Part shown: positions 1-5,768 of the stretch, in pieces
How the letters are laid out: each line of letters opens with the position of its first letter
Position numbering within the stretch: the stretch's first letter is position 1
Source: JANRKT01 sp033763355
Lineage (GTDB): Bacteria; Bacteroidota; Bacteroidia; Chitinophagales; Chitinophagaceae
NCBI GenBank assembly: GCA_033763355.1
Contig: JANRKT010000193.1
Span: 1 to 5,768 of the forward strand
DNA length: 5,768 nucleotides
Direction: 5' to 3'
Translations under genes and position numbers: made by a program
The notes under the pieces: model-generated
Databases searched by the model: none
The model's input: only the letters and a program-made list of their open reading frames with translations
What the model was told of the DNA's origin: nothing

Positions 1-297
1 GCCATTTACAGTTTGTATGAAGGCGTTGCAGGAGTGGAAGAAATTGATACAGTAATGAAACTCGGAATGGCCCATCCGATGGGGCCTCTGCAACTGGCAG
101 ATTTTATCGGCCTCGATGTTTGCCTTTCCATACTCAATGTACTACATGCCGGTTTTGGCCATCCCAAATACGCCCCCTGCCCTTTATTGGTTAATATGGT
201 AACCGCAGGAAAACTTGGTGCAAAGAGCGGGGAAGGGTTTTATGTTTATACAGCAGGAAGCAAAGAGATGGTGGTGAGTGGGAGGTTTAAAAGTTAA
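1..297 (+). CDS. 3-hydroxybutyryl-CoA dehydrogenase, C-terminal part (5' end outside window)
   Basis: The frame is open from the first base, so the start lies upstream and only the last 98 codons are visible. They form the C-terminal helical domain of the 3-hydroxyacyl-CoA dehydrogenase family, which completes the dimer and substrate pocket. Family hallmarks seen are YEGVAGVEEIDTVMKLG, AHPMGPLQLADFIGLDV, PKYAPCPLLVNMV and KSGEGFYVY near the end. Family members are about 280-300 residues, so roughly two thirds, including the NAD-binding Rossmann domain and catalytic His/Glu, is missing. The enzyme oxidises 3-hydroxybutyryl-CoA to acetoacetyl-CoA with NAD(P) in the cytosol, in short-chain fatty acid or butanoate metabolism. 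A TTG at 13 could be mistaken for a start, but conserved family sequence continues upstream of it. The assignment is from remembered family sequence and is strong; exact substrate preference is inferred. Confidence 0.93.
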   Translation, partial: AIYSLYEGVAGVEEIDTVMKLGMAHPMGPLQLADFIGLDVCLSILNVLHAGFGHPKYAPCPLLVNMVTAGKLGAKSGEGFYVYTAGSKEMVVSGRFKS

Positions 298-339
298 GTA
301 AGCTTTGATGCTGCAATTTTAATTTACTACTTTCACTTC

Positions 340-1386
340 ATGCATGCCTTAACCTTTCACGGCACAAAAAATATCTGTTACGAATCTTCAAACGACCCTG
401 TATTACTTGAACCCGGCGATGCCATTGTAAAAATCAGCCTTGCCGGCATATGTGGCTCCGACCTGCACGTTTACCTTGGAAGGGAAAGCGGTTTGGATGC
501 AGGCACAGTAATGGGACATGAATTTGTTGGTGAAATCGTTGAAACAGGAAGCGCTGTAAATAAATTTCACAAAGGCAATAAAGTACTAAGCCCTTTTACC
601 ACTTCATGTGGTGAATGTTTTTATTGCCTCACTGGTTTAACCTGCCGCTGCGAAAAAGGAAATTTATATGGCTGGGTGCAGCAGGGTAAAGGTTTGCACG
701 GCGGGCAGGCAGAATATGTACGTGTGCCGATGGCAGATACCACGCTGGTTCCGCTAAGTAATGATTTGAATGAAGAACAAGGTTTGTTGCTGGGTGATGT
801 TTTTTCTACAGGTTATTATTGCGCAGACAGGGCCTCTATTCATTCAAAAGGAACTTACGCAGTTATCGGTTGCGGGTCTGTAGGATTAATGGCCGTTGTT
901 GCCGCAAAGCATCTTGGTGCTGAAAATTTATACGCTGTTGACACACTCCCCGAAAGATTAAACGAAGCACAATCTTTTGGTGCATTGCCGCTTAATGCAA
1001 ATGCAATAAATGTAACGGAATATATCTTTAATATTACCCATGGCCGCGGCGCTGATGCTGTTCTTGAGGCCGTAGGAAGCCCCGGTAGTTTACGCCTCGC
1101 TATTGAGTTGGTAAGGCCCGGCGGCATTATCTCATCCGTTGGCGTTCATACTTCAAATCAATTCGCCTTCTCCCCCATCGAAGCGTATGATAAAAACCTC
1201 ACTTATTTATCCGGCCGCTGCCCGGCAAGATATTATGCAGAAAAACTGATACGGGAAGAAGTGGTGCAGCGTTATGATATTACATCCATCATCACCCACC
1301 GCTTTGCTTTACAGGATGGAAGCAGGGCTTACCAGGTTTTTGATAAAAAAGAAGATAATTGTATAAAAGCAGTGTTGTTGCCTTAA
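340..1386 (+). CDS. Zinc-dependent alcohol dehydrogenase, formaldehyde-dehydrogenase-like MDR family
   Basis: A complete 348-residue medium-chain dehydrogenase/reductase. The catalytic zinc site is visible as C38 (in GICGSDLH), H60-E61 (in GHEF) and D153 in LLGDVFSTGYY; Asp as the zinc ligand there is typical of the formaldehyde-dehydrogenase-like branch. The structural zinc site is C90, C93, C96 and C104, with an extra C102. The Rossmann motif GCGSVG spans 177-182 and D201 ends the second strand, favouring NAD over NADP. VRPGGIISSVGVHT (258-271) and SGRCPARYY (291-299) are further group signatures. It should oxidise an alcohol or aldehyde in the cytosol; the substrate cannot be told from sequence. 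The ATG at 340 gives the usual MxAL-type N-terminus, and no Shine-Dalgarno motif precedes it. It starts 42 bp after the hydroxybutyryl-CoA dehydrogenase, so co-transcription is possible, though no shared pathway is evident. No damage is seen. Confidence 0.93.
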   Translation: MHALTFHGTKNICYESSNDPVLLEPGDAIVKISLAGICGSDLHVYLGRESGLDAGTVMGHEFVGEIVETGSAVNKFHKGNKVLSPFTTSCGECFYCLTGLTCRCEKGNLYGWVQQGKGLHGGQAEYVRVPMADTTLVPLSNDLNEEQGLLLGDVFSTGYYCADRASIHSKGTYAVIGCGSVGLMAVVAAKHLGAENLYAVDTLPERLNEAQSFGALPLNANAINVTEYIFNITHGRGADAVLEAVGSPGSLRLAIELVRPGGIISSVGVHTSNQFAFSPIEAYDKNLTYLSGRCPARYYAEKLIREEVVQRYDITSIITHRFALQDGSRAYQVFDKKEDNCIKAVLLP

Positions 1387-1596
1387 CATAACTACCATAA
1401 CTGCACCTTTTTATGTCTCAATCAATGTAATCGCTGTTTTTTCCGGGGATAAATTTGTAACTTATAGAGGAATTAATTTTTACCCGGATTTATTCTACAG
1501 CCTTGTAACATCATCAGGGTTTACACTAAGGAAAAAAATTGAAAAAACATTTAGGTTTCTCATTACACCCAACCAAAATCTCCTGACTGTATATCT
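1387..1596. other. Intergenic leader before the sigma factor gene
   Basis: These 210 bp between the alcohol dehydrogenase stop and the sigma factor start show no credible gene and no hairpin followed by a T-run. The stretch is rich in A and T and holds a possible -7 element at 1450-1457, two copies of TTGTAAC (1455-1461 and 1503-1509), and an A-rich segment around 1529-1550. It probably carries the promoter of the sigma/anti-sigma operon. Confidence 0.5.
1450..1457 (+). promoter_or_regulatory. Candidate Bacteroidota -7 element (TAAATTTG)
   Basis: TAAATTTG matches the Bacteroidota housekeeping consensus TAnnTTTG exactly and lies about 140 bp upstream of the sigma factor start. The partner TTTG expected about 19-21 bp further upstream is absent, so this is a half-match only. 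An eight-base match with two free positions can arise by chance in AT-rich DNA. If used, it would give a leader of roughly 130 nt. Confidence 0.3.
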
Positions 1597-2166
1597 ATGC
1601 CGGAAATACACCCCAATTTGACAGATAGCCAGCAGCTTATTATAAATGGATGTATAACAGGCGACAGGTCTTCCCAGGAAAGGCTATATAATATGTATGC
1701 CAATAAAATGATGGGGGTTTGCATGTGGTACTCTAAAAACAGGGAAGAAGCCGAAGAGATTCTGCAGGATGGGTTCATGCGTGTTTTTACCTACATACAC
1801 AAGTTTAAAGGTGAGGGTTCCTTTGAAGGATGGATAAGGAAAATTATGGTGAATGCCGCCCTTTTCAAATACAGGAATAAATCATATTTAAGGCCTGTGG
1901 TTGAATTTGATACCAACAGGCATGATGAAGCAGAAAGCGACTCAGTTTTTGCAATGCTTGATGCAAAAGAACTGGTAAACCTGGTGCAGACACTTTCTCC
2001 CGGTTACCGGATGGTATTTAACCTTTATGTACTGGAAGGATTGAAGCACCGCGAAATTGCCGGCCTGTTAGGAATTTCAGAAGGAACTTCCAAATCTAAC
2101 CTTGCCAATGCAAGGGCCATTTTACAAAAAGCATTAACGGTAAAAAAAAAGACAGCAATAGTATAA
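1597..2166 (+). CDS. RNA polymerase sigma factor, ECF-type sigma-70 family
   Basis: A complete 189-residue alternative sigma factor. Region 2 spans roughly residues 14-95, including LYNMYANKMMGVCMWY, the -10-recognition stretch EEAEEILQDGFMRVF (50-64) and the following FKGEGSFEGWIRKIMVNAA. After a short acidic linker, region 4 spans about 124-178; its helix-turn-helix (about 148-173) contains HREIAGLLGISEGTSKSNL and should contact the -35 element. Length and two-domain layout are normal for ECF factors, and no extra C-terminal domain is present. The ATG at 1597 is the only start that keeps the full N-terminal helix. The stop is 12 bp before the membrane protein gene, so the two form an operon and that protein is its likely anti-sigma factor. 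An A9 run at 2142-2150 encodes the Lys-rich tail. Target promoters are not identifiable here. Confidence 0.95.
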   Translation: MPEIHPNLTDSQQLIINGCITGDRSSQERLYNMYANKMMGVCMWYSKNREEAEEILQDGFMRVFTYIHKFKGEGSFEGWIRKIMVNAALFKYRNKSYLRPVVEFDTNRHDEAESDSVFAMLDAKELVNLVQTLSPGYRMVFNLYVLEGLKHREIAGLLGISEGTSKSNLANARAILQKALTVKKKTAIV

Positions 2167-2178
2167 AGAATTTCGCCT

Positions 2179-3633
2179 ATGGGTAAAGATGTACACAATA
2201 TGGATGATCTTTTTAATTCGGCTTACCGGGAATTTGACGAAGTGCCGTCAGCAGATGTATGGAAAAAACTGAATGCCGGCCTGGATAAACAAGAAGCTGC
2301 ATCTTACAAAAAAAGGTCTGCAGGCTGGAAGAGGATAGCTATCCTGTTATTGCTCCTTTTATCAGGCCTTGTTATTTATGAATCGGGACTGTTTAATAAA
2401 AAACCTTCAAATAATGATAAAAACCTGGCTATAAAAAAATCAGGTACCTCCCCCACATTAACAACAAAAGGAGATAGTGGCAATCCAAAAAATAACCCTG
2501 CTGCCGGGAAAAATGAAGATAACCGCCAGGATAAGAAAACTGTAAACCCTGAAAAGGATGATATCAATCCAGCTCCTGAACAAAGAGTGAATACTTTAGT
2601 CACCCCAAAGATATCAGTGTCTGCCGCCGAAAAAGCAAAACGGGCAATAGCAAAAAGCCGTTTACCCATAACAAATCAAAAAAATAAAGAAGCAGGTAAA
2701 AGCATTCAGGCAGATGACATGGCCAGGTCAAATAATATTATTGCAGAAAATGAAATATCCGCGAAAACCAAAAACAGGCTGGCCACTGTTGATAAAATAG
2801 CTAAGCCGGATATTAATGCTCCATACCATATGGGTGAAAAATCAGTATTGCCATCTCTTTCAGATTGGTTAATAACAGAAAAAACCTCAGGCAGAAAGAA
2901 AGCAATAAAAACAGATCAGTTTAAGCCTTACTGGTCGGGTACGGTAATCGTATCATATGAACATGCGGATTATCGGTTAGACAGTGACCTGCCGGTTAAA
3001 ACAGATATAAAACAAAGGGAGGTGCATGAACCTTCTGTTTCAACAGGTGTTTTATTAATGCGCCAGTTTAAAAAACAATGGGGTGTACAAACAGGGTTGA
3101 TTTTTACCAGCACTGCCATTGCCATTACTCCTCAAAAACTATATGCCTTTCAGGATCCCAACGGAAATATCGCTTATAAATATGTTACTTCTTCAGGCTA
3201 TACATATATTAAACCAGGTTTTGGCCCTCCTCCTGCTTTTGGAGATAGTATGACTGCAACTGAAGCAAAACATACACTGCAAAGTATAAGCATACCGTTA
3301 GTAATTAAATACACAGCCGGAAAGAATAAATTTTCTTTTACCCCCGGAGCGGGTATTGAATTTAATTTTTTAACTGCTGCAAAACTGGAAACAGAAATCG
3401 AAAACAGTTCCGGAAAAGAAGTGGTCTTTATCAACAAACTTAGCGGCACGAGGTCATTTTACTGGTCTGCTACTGCCGATGCAGAGTTAAGATACCATGC
3501 AAACAAAAAACTTTCACTTAACCTGCGGCCTGTTTTCAGGTATGCCCTTTCGCCTGTTACCAACAAAAACGAAGTGGAAACATTTCCTTACAGTTTTGGA
3601 TTGGGCCTTGGTATAACATATAAATTTCGATAA
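2179..3633 (+). CDS. Putative dual membrane-spanning anti-sigma factor with C-terminal outer-membrane beta-barrel (Dma-like)
   Basis: A 484-residue protein with an unusual architecture. Residues 1-50 are a hydrophilic, helix-prone head (FNSAYREFDEVPSADVWKKL) of the kind found in Bacteroidota anti-sigma proteins. Residues 52-69 form one hydrophobic helix preceded by K44, K45, R46, K51 and R52, predicting a cytosolic N-terminus. Residues 70-250 are a polar, low-complexity linker rich in Lys, Asn, Asp, Ser and Pro. Residues 250-484 show alternating polar/hydrophobic strands rich in aromatics and end YKFR, as in small outer-membrane barrels of the PorT/OMP_b-brl type. There is no cleavable signal peptide. 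About 180 linker residues could cross the periplasm when extended. This matches the Dma class reported in Bacteroides thetaiotaomicron, where such a protein controls its adjacent ECF sigma factor. The cognate sigma gene ends 12 bp upstream. The ATG at 2200 (M8) is a possible alternative start. The function here is inferred from architecture and context. Confidence 0.8.
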   Translation: MGKDVHNMDDLFNSAYREFDEVPSADVWKKLNAGLDKQEAASYKKRSAGWKRIAILLLLLLSGLVIYESGLFNKKPSNNDKNLAIKKSGTSPTLTTKGDSGNPKNNPAAGKNEDNRQDKKTVNPEKDDINPAPEQRVNTLVTPKISVSAAEKAKRAIAKSRLPITNQKNKEAGKSIQADDMARSNNIIAENEISAKTKNRLATVDKIAKPDINAPYHMGEKSVLPSLSDWLITEKTSGRKKAIKTDQFKPYWSGTVIVSYEHADYRLDSDLPVKTDIKQREVHEPSVSTGVLLMRQFKKQWGVQTGLIFTSTAIAITPQKLYAFQDPNGNIAYKYVTSSGYTYIKPGFGPPPAFGDSMTATEAKHTLQSISIPLVIKYTAGKNKFSFTPGAGIEFNFLTAAKLETEIENSSGKEVVFINKLSGTRSFYWSATADAELRYHANKKLSLNLRPVFRYALSPVTNKNEVETFPYSFGLGLGITYKFR

Positions 3634-3730
3634 AAATTTTCATGCTGCCCAACTAAATCTTATCTCCCTGTTATCTATTTACTCAGATGAATAACTTAAC
3701 AAATTCATCATAACTGCCCGGCATTACAGT

Positions 3731-3752
3731 TTTTATTGCGTACGCAAAAAAA
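3731..3752. repeat. Palindrome, core TTGCGTACGCAA, possible operator
   Basis: The 12-base core at 3736-3747 is a perfect palindrome. The symmetry extends to 3731-3752 with one mismatched pair (3735 against 3748), giving T-rich and A-rich flanks. It sits about 130 bp upstream of the lipoprotein start. A perfect two-fold site of this size suits a dimeric DNA-binding regulator, but no known operator consensus is recognised. Confidence 0.4.
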
Positions 3753-3756
3753 GGAA

Positions 3757-3780
3757 CAGGTAATAAAAAACCCTTACCTG
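3757..3780 (+). repeat. Inverted repeat CAGGTAA / TTACCTG
   Basis: Two perfect 7-base arms (3757-3763 and 3774-3780) flank a 10-base A-rich loop. The RNA could form a short stem-loop. No T-run follows, so it does not look like an intrinsic terminator; it may be a leader hairpin or a protein-binding site. Confidence 0.4.
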
Positions 3781-3812
3781 CTCATCAGCAAAAGAAAAGA
3801 TGAATCATTTGT

Positions 3813-3829
3813 AAGCAGACTGGCTGCTT
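3813..3829 (+). repeat. Inverted repeat AAGCAG / CTGCTT
   Basis: Two perfect 6-base arms (3813-3818 and 3824-3829) surround a 5-base loop, about 50 bp before the lipoprotein start. It could form a small RNA hairpin in the leader. There is no downstream T-run. The size is small enough for chance occurrence. Confidence 0.3.
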
Positions 3830-3881
3830 CCTTGCGGCCCAGGATTATAATTAATTTTTTAAACCAAAAAAATCCCGAAAC

Positions 3882-4595
3882 ATGAAATACATAATATTTC
3901 TTCTGGCAGCATCAACGCTTCTGGCCGCAGCCTGTAAAAAAGATAAGGTACGCACCATTGACTCAACCTACAAGCCGGATGTTAATGGATCTAAGTTTAC
4001 CAGCAGTACCAATATCACCAATCCATACTTCCCCGTTGCAGTTGGAAAGAAATACGTATATGAAGGACAAACACAGGATGGTTTGGAAAGAATAGAAGAA
4101 CAACGGTTGACAACCACCAAAACTATTCTTGGAATTACCTGTATTGTTGTCAACTTCAAAGCATACCTCAACGGGAAACTGATTGAAGAAGCATGGGACT
4201 GGTATGCACAGGACAATAGCGGCAATGTATGGTATTTCGGCGAAGCTGTAGATAACTACAATACCAATGGCAGTTTAAAAGATCATGCAGGCTCATGGGA
4301 AGCAGGTGTAGATGGTGCACAGCCCGGTACCATCATGCCGGCCAATCCGCAAAAGGGCATGTCATACCGTGAAGAATATTATTTCAATCATGCAGAAGAC
4401 CGGGCCGAAATAACAGGAACGGGGTTGACCGTTACAATACCAATGGGAACTTATAACAATTGTATTAAAACAAGAAACTGGACTGAACTGGAACCTGATT
4501 TAAATGAAAACAAATATTATGCCCCCGGAATAGGCCTGGTAAAAGAAGAAAATGTTACAGACAAGGAAGAAATAAAGCTCATTGCCATTCAGTAA
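3882..4595 (+). CDS. Uncharacterised lipoprotein, conserved hypothetical family
   Basis: A 237-residue protein with a lipoprotein signal peptide: MKYIIFLLAASTLLAAAC, with lipidated C18 and Ala at -1 and -3. The mature protein begins CKKDK, a charged start common in Bacteroidota lipoproteins and compatible with outer-membrane, perhaps surface, location. The body has no recognised enzyme motif. It has strongly patterned conserved-looking segments: NPYFPVAVGKKYVYEG (47-62), AWDWYAQDNSGNVWYFGE (104-121), GSWEAGVDGA (137-146), then PGTIMPANP, and YYAPGIGLVKEE (212-223). From memory these recur in hypothetical proteins of many phyla, suggesting a single beta-rich globular domain of unknown role. 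Two further cysteines (C87, C194) lie far apart and could pair. The gene ends 77 bp before the TonB-dependent receptor, so a shared transcript is plausible, and the lipoprotein might assist that receptor at the outer membrane. It is not recognisably SusD-like. Confidence 0.88.
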   Translation: MKYIIFLLAASTLLAAACKKDKVRTIDSTYKPDVNGSKFTSSTNITNPYFPVAVGKKYVYEGQTQDGLERIEEQRLTTTKTILGITCIVVNFKAYLNGKLIEEAWDWYAQDNSGNVWYFGEAVDNYNTNGSLKDHAGSWEAGVDGAQPGTIMPANPQKGMSYREEYYFNHAEDRAEITGTGLTVTIPMGTYNNCIKTRNWTELEPDLNENKYYAPGIGLVKEENVTDKEEIKLIAIQ

Positions 4596-4672
4596 AAGGG
4601 GCAGCATGTTTTTTCAAATGTTTTTTCGACTGTTTTGCAAACTGATAATCTTCCTCAAGCCAACCATCGCTT
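4596..4672 (+). repeat. Spacer with tandem ATGTTTTTTC repeat
   Basis: This 77-bp spacer between lipoprotein and receptor contains two identical decamers, ATGTTTTTTC, at 4606-4615 and 4618-4627, 12 bp apart. A TTTGCAAA palindrome lies at 4634-4641. No Shine-Dalgarno motif, TAnnTTTG element or G+C-rich hairpin before the T-runs is seen, so neither a promoter nor a terminator is called. Both ATGs are in the frame of the downstream receptor body (see findings). Confidence 0.45.
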
Positions 4673-5768
4673 ATGAAAATTTTATTATTATCCCTCGCAG
4701 CTATTTTAACCGGGCTCATTTCATCAGCACAAAAAATAACTATCAGTGGTTATGTAAAGATGAAGCATCAAAGGAAGCATTGACAGGTGCTTCAGTAGTA
4801 AACGCCAGTACAAAACTGGGCACAACTACCAACCAGTACGGGTATTTTTCTCTAACCGTTGCAGCTGCAGATACCATTGAATTACTGATTTCTTACAGCG
4901 GCTATACTATACAGGCAAAGAAAATTACTACCAGGAAAAATATACAACTGGAGATATTGATGATAAGCGAAACAAGTGCCCTCGGAGAAGTTATTGTAAC
5001 CGCCGGAAAAAGTAACCGCAATGTACAAAAGGCGCAAATGGGTGTAATTGATGTGCCCTTAAGGGCCATTAAAAATTTACCGGTACTCATGGGTGAAAGA
5101 GACTTAATGAAAATTATCCAGTTACTGCCCGGGGCACAGGGCGGCCAGGAAGGAACAACCGGTTTCTATGTTCGTGGGGGTAACCTTGACCAGAACCTGG
5201 TTCAGTTAGATGAAGCAACTGTTTACAATCCCAATCACCTGTTTGGTTTGTTCAGCACATTTAATGTAAACTCCATAAACAGTGTGCAATTGATAAAAGG
5301 AGGTTTCCCGGCAGAATATGGTGGCAGGCTCAGTTCTATATTAAATATTACCATGAAAGAAGGAAACAAAACAAAATACCAGCTTGAAGGGGGCATTGGC
5401 TTACTTTCCAACAACCTTACATTCCAGGGCCCCATTCAAAAAAATAAATCTTCTTTTATCATTTCAGCACGACAGAGCCACATCAATTTATTGCTGAAAC
5501 CGCTTTCTTCTAAAACTACTTCCTACAAATTTTATGACCTCAATACAAAAATGAATTTTGAGATAGGAGATAAAGATCATTTATTCATCAGTTTCTTTAA
5601 AGGCAATGATGATGCCTCTTATTTTGCCGCCAACAGTTTAAACTACACTACGGATTTTGGCAACAGCACAGGCACTTTGCGCTGGAACCATTTGTTTGGA
5701 AATAAAATTTTTTCCAATACCTCCGTTATCTATAATGATTTTCACCTGGCCCTGGCAACTTCACAAAA
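4673..5768 (+). CDS. TonB-dependent receptor, frameshifted near N-terminus and cut by right edge
   Basis: An outer-membrane receptor for TonB/ExbBD-driven uptake; substrate unknown. The ATG at 4673 gives an ideal signal peptide, MKILLLSLAAILTGLISSAQ (cleavage probably after A19), then KITISGYVK. That frame stops at TGA 4781-4783. The homologous sequence resumes one frame over at about 4759 (DEASKEALTGASVV) and stays open to the right edge. Restoring one base near 4756-4759 joins them. With that correction, residues 22-103 are a CarboxypepD_reg-like beta-sandwich, EVIVTA (106-111) resembles the region holding the TonB box, the plug covers about 124-235 with YVRGG (166-170) and FPAEYGGRLSS (212-222), and barrel strands follow from about 240. 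There is no STN signalling domain. At least 365 residues are visible; such receptors are usually 750-1000. It lies 77 bp after the lipoprotein gene. It is either a fresh pseudogene or a sequence error. Confidence 0.88.

Larger units (their letters stand above)
3634..3881. other. Intergenic leader with palindrome and hairpins, before the lipoprotein gene
   Basis: This 248-bp gap has no convincing gene. It contains a perfect 12-bp palindrome at 3736-3747, a 7-bp-stem inverted repeat at 3757-3780 and a 6-bp-stem inverted repeat at 3813-3829, followed by an AT-rich stretch at 3844-3872. None of the stems is followed by a T-run on the + strand, so no intrinsic terminator is called for the upstream operon. 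No TAnnTTTG promoter element was found. The concentration of symmetric elements suggests a regulated promoter or a structured 5' leader for the lipoprotein gene. Confidence 0.45.

Noticed and set aside
299..307. TAAGCTTTG before the alcohol dehydrogenase as a -7 element
   Set aside because: The spacing between TA and TTTG is three bases rather than two, and no TTTG lies at the -33 distance.
855..1127. Minus-strand open frame opposite the Rossmann domain of the alcohol dehydrogenase
   Set aside because: It lies wholly inside a well-supported gene in antisense and shows no recognisable protein features.
2376..2669. Minus-strand open frame of 97 codons opposite the linker of the anti-sigma protein
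   Set aside because: It is a shadow of a compositionally biased coding region and has no independent family resemblance.
3757..3780. Inverted repeat as a terminator for the sigma/anti-sigma operon
   Set aside because: The stem is short and not GC-rich, and no T-run follows on the + strand.
3846..3851. TATAAT upstream of the lipoprotein gene as a -10 box
   Set aside because: Bacteroidota housekeeping promoters use TAnnTTTG, no suitable -35 lies at the right distance, and the stretch is generally AT-rich.
3736..3885. Open frame of about 49 codons from TTG 3736 whose TGA stop overlaps the lipoprotein ATG (ATGA)
   Set aside because: There is no ATG or GTG start, no recognisable domain, and it covers the palindrome and both hairpins. 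The open length is easily reached by chance in this composition.
1..5768. CRISPR arrays, tRNA or rRNA genes, insertion sequences
   Set aside because: No regularly spaced repeats, no cloverleaf or rRNA-like sequence, and no transposase or terminal inverted repeats were seen on either strand.

Overview
The window looks like chromosomal DNA from a member of the Bacteroidota, most likely Chitinophagaceae or a close relative. This rests on the AT-leaning sequence, the lack of Shine-Dalgarno motifs before the starts, a SusC-style TonB-dependent receptor with a CarboxypepD_reg-like N-terminus, a lipoprotein with a CKKD start, and an ECF sigma factor followed by a long anti-sigma/beta-barrel protein. 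All recognised genes lie on the + strand. The genus assignment is an inference from protein style.

Layout. Positions 1-297 hold the C-terminal third of a 3-hydroxybutyryl-CoA dehydrogenase, cut by the left edge. Positions 340-1386 encode a complete zinc-dependent alcohol dehydrogenase close to the formaldehyde-dehydrogenase-like MDR group. A 210-bp gap with one possible Bacteroidota -7 element follows. Positions 1597-2166 encode an ECF-type sigma factor. Twelve bases later, 2179-3633 encodes a 484-residue protein with a short cytosolic head, one inner-membrane helix, a long polar linker and an outer-membrane beta-barrel. A 248-bp gap carrying a palindrome and two small hairpins leads to a lipoprotein of unknown function (3882-4595). 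A TonB-dependent outer-membrane receptor starts at 4673 and runs off the right edge.

The most interesting element is the sigma/anti-sigma pair. Its second protein appears able to span both membranes in one chain, matching the dual membrane-spanning anti-sigma (Dma) design reported in Bacteroides thetaiotaomicron. The barrel could sense the outer membrane and control the sigma factor through the linker and inner-membrane helix. Whether the downstream lipoprotein and receptor belong to its regulon cannot be read from the sequence. The receptor lacks an STN signalling domain, so it is not the receptor half of a FecI/FecR system.

The receptor reading frame is broken as given. The signal peptide and first beta-strand (from 4673) are in one frame and the rest is in another, with an apparent one-base loss at about 4756-4759. 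This may be a real mutation or a sequence error.
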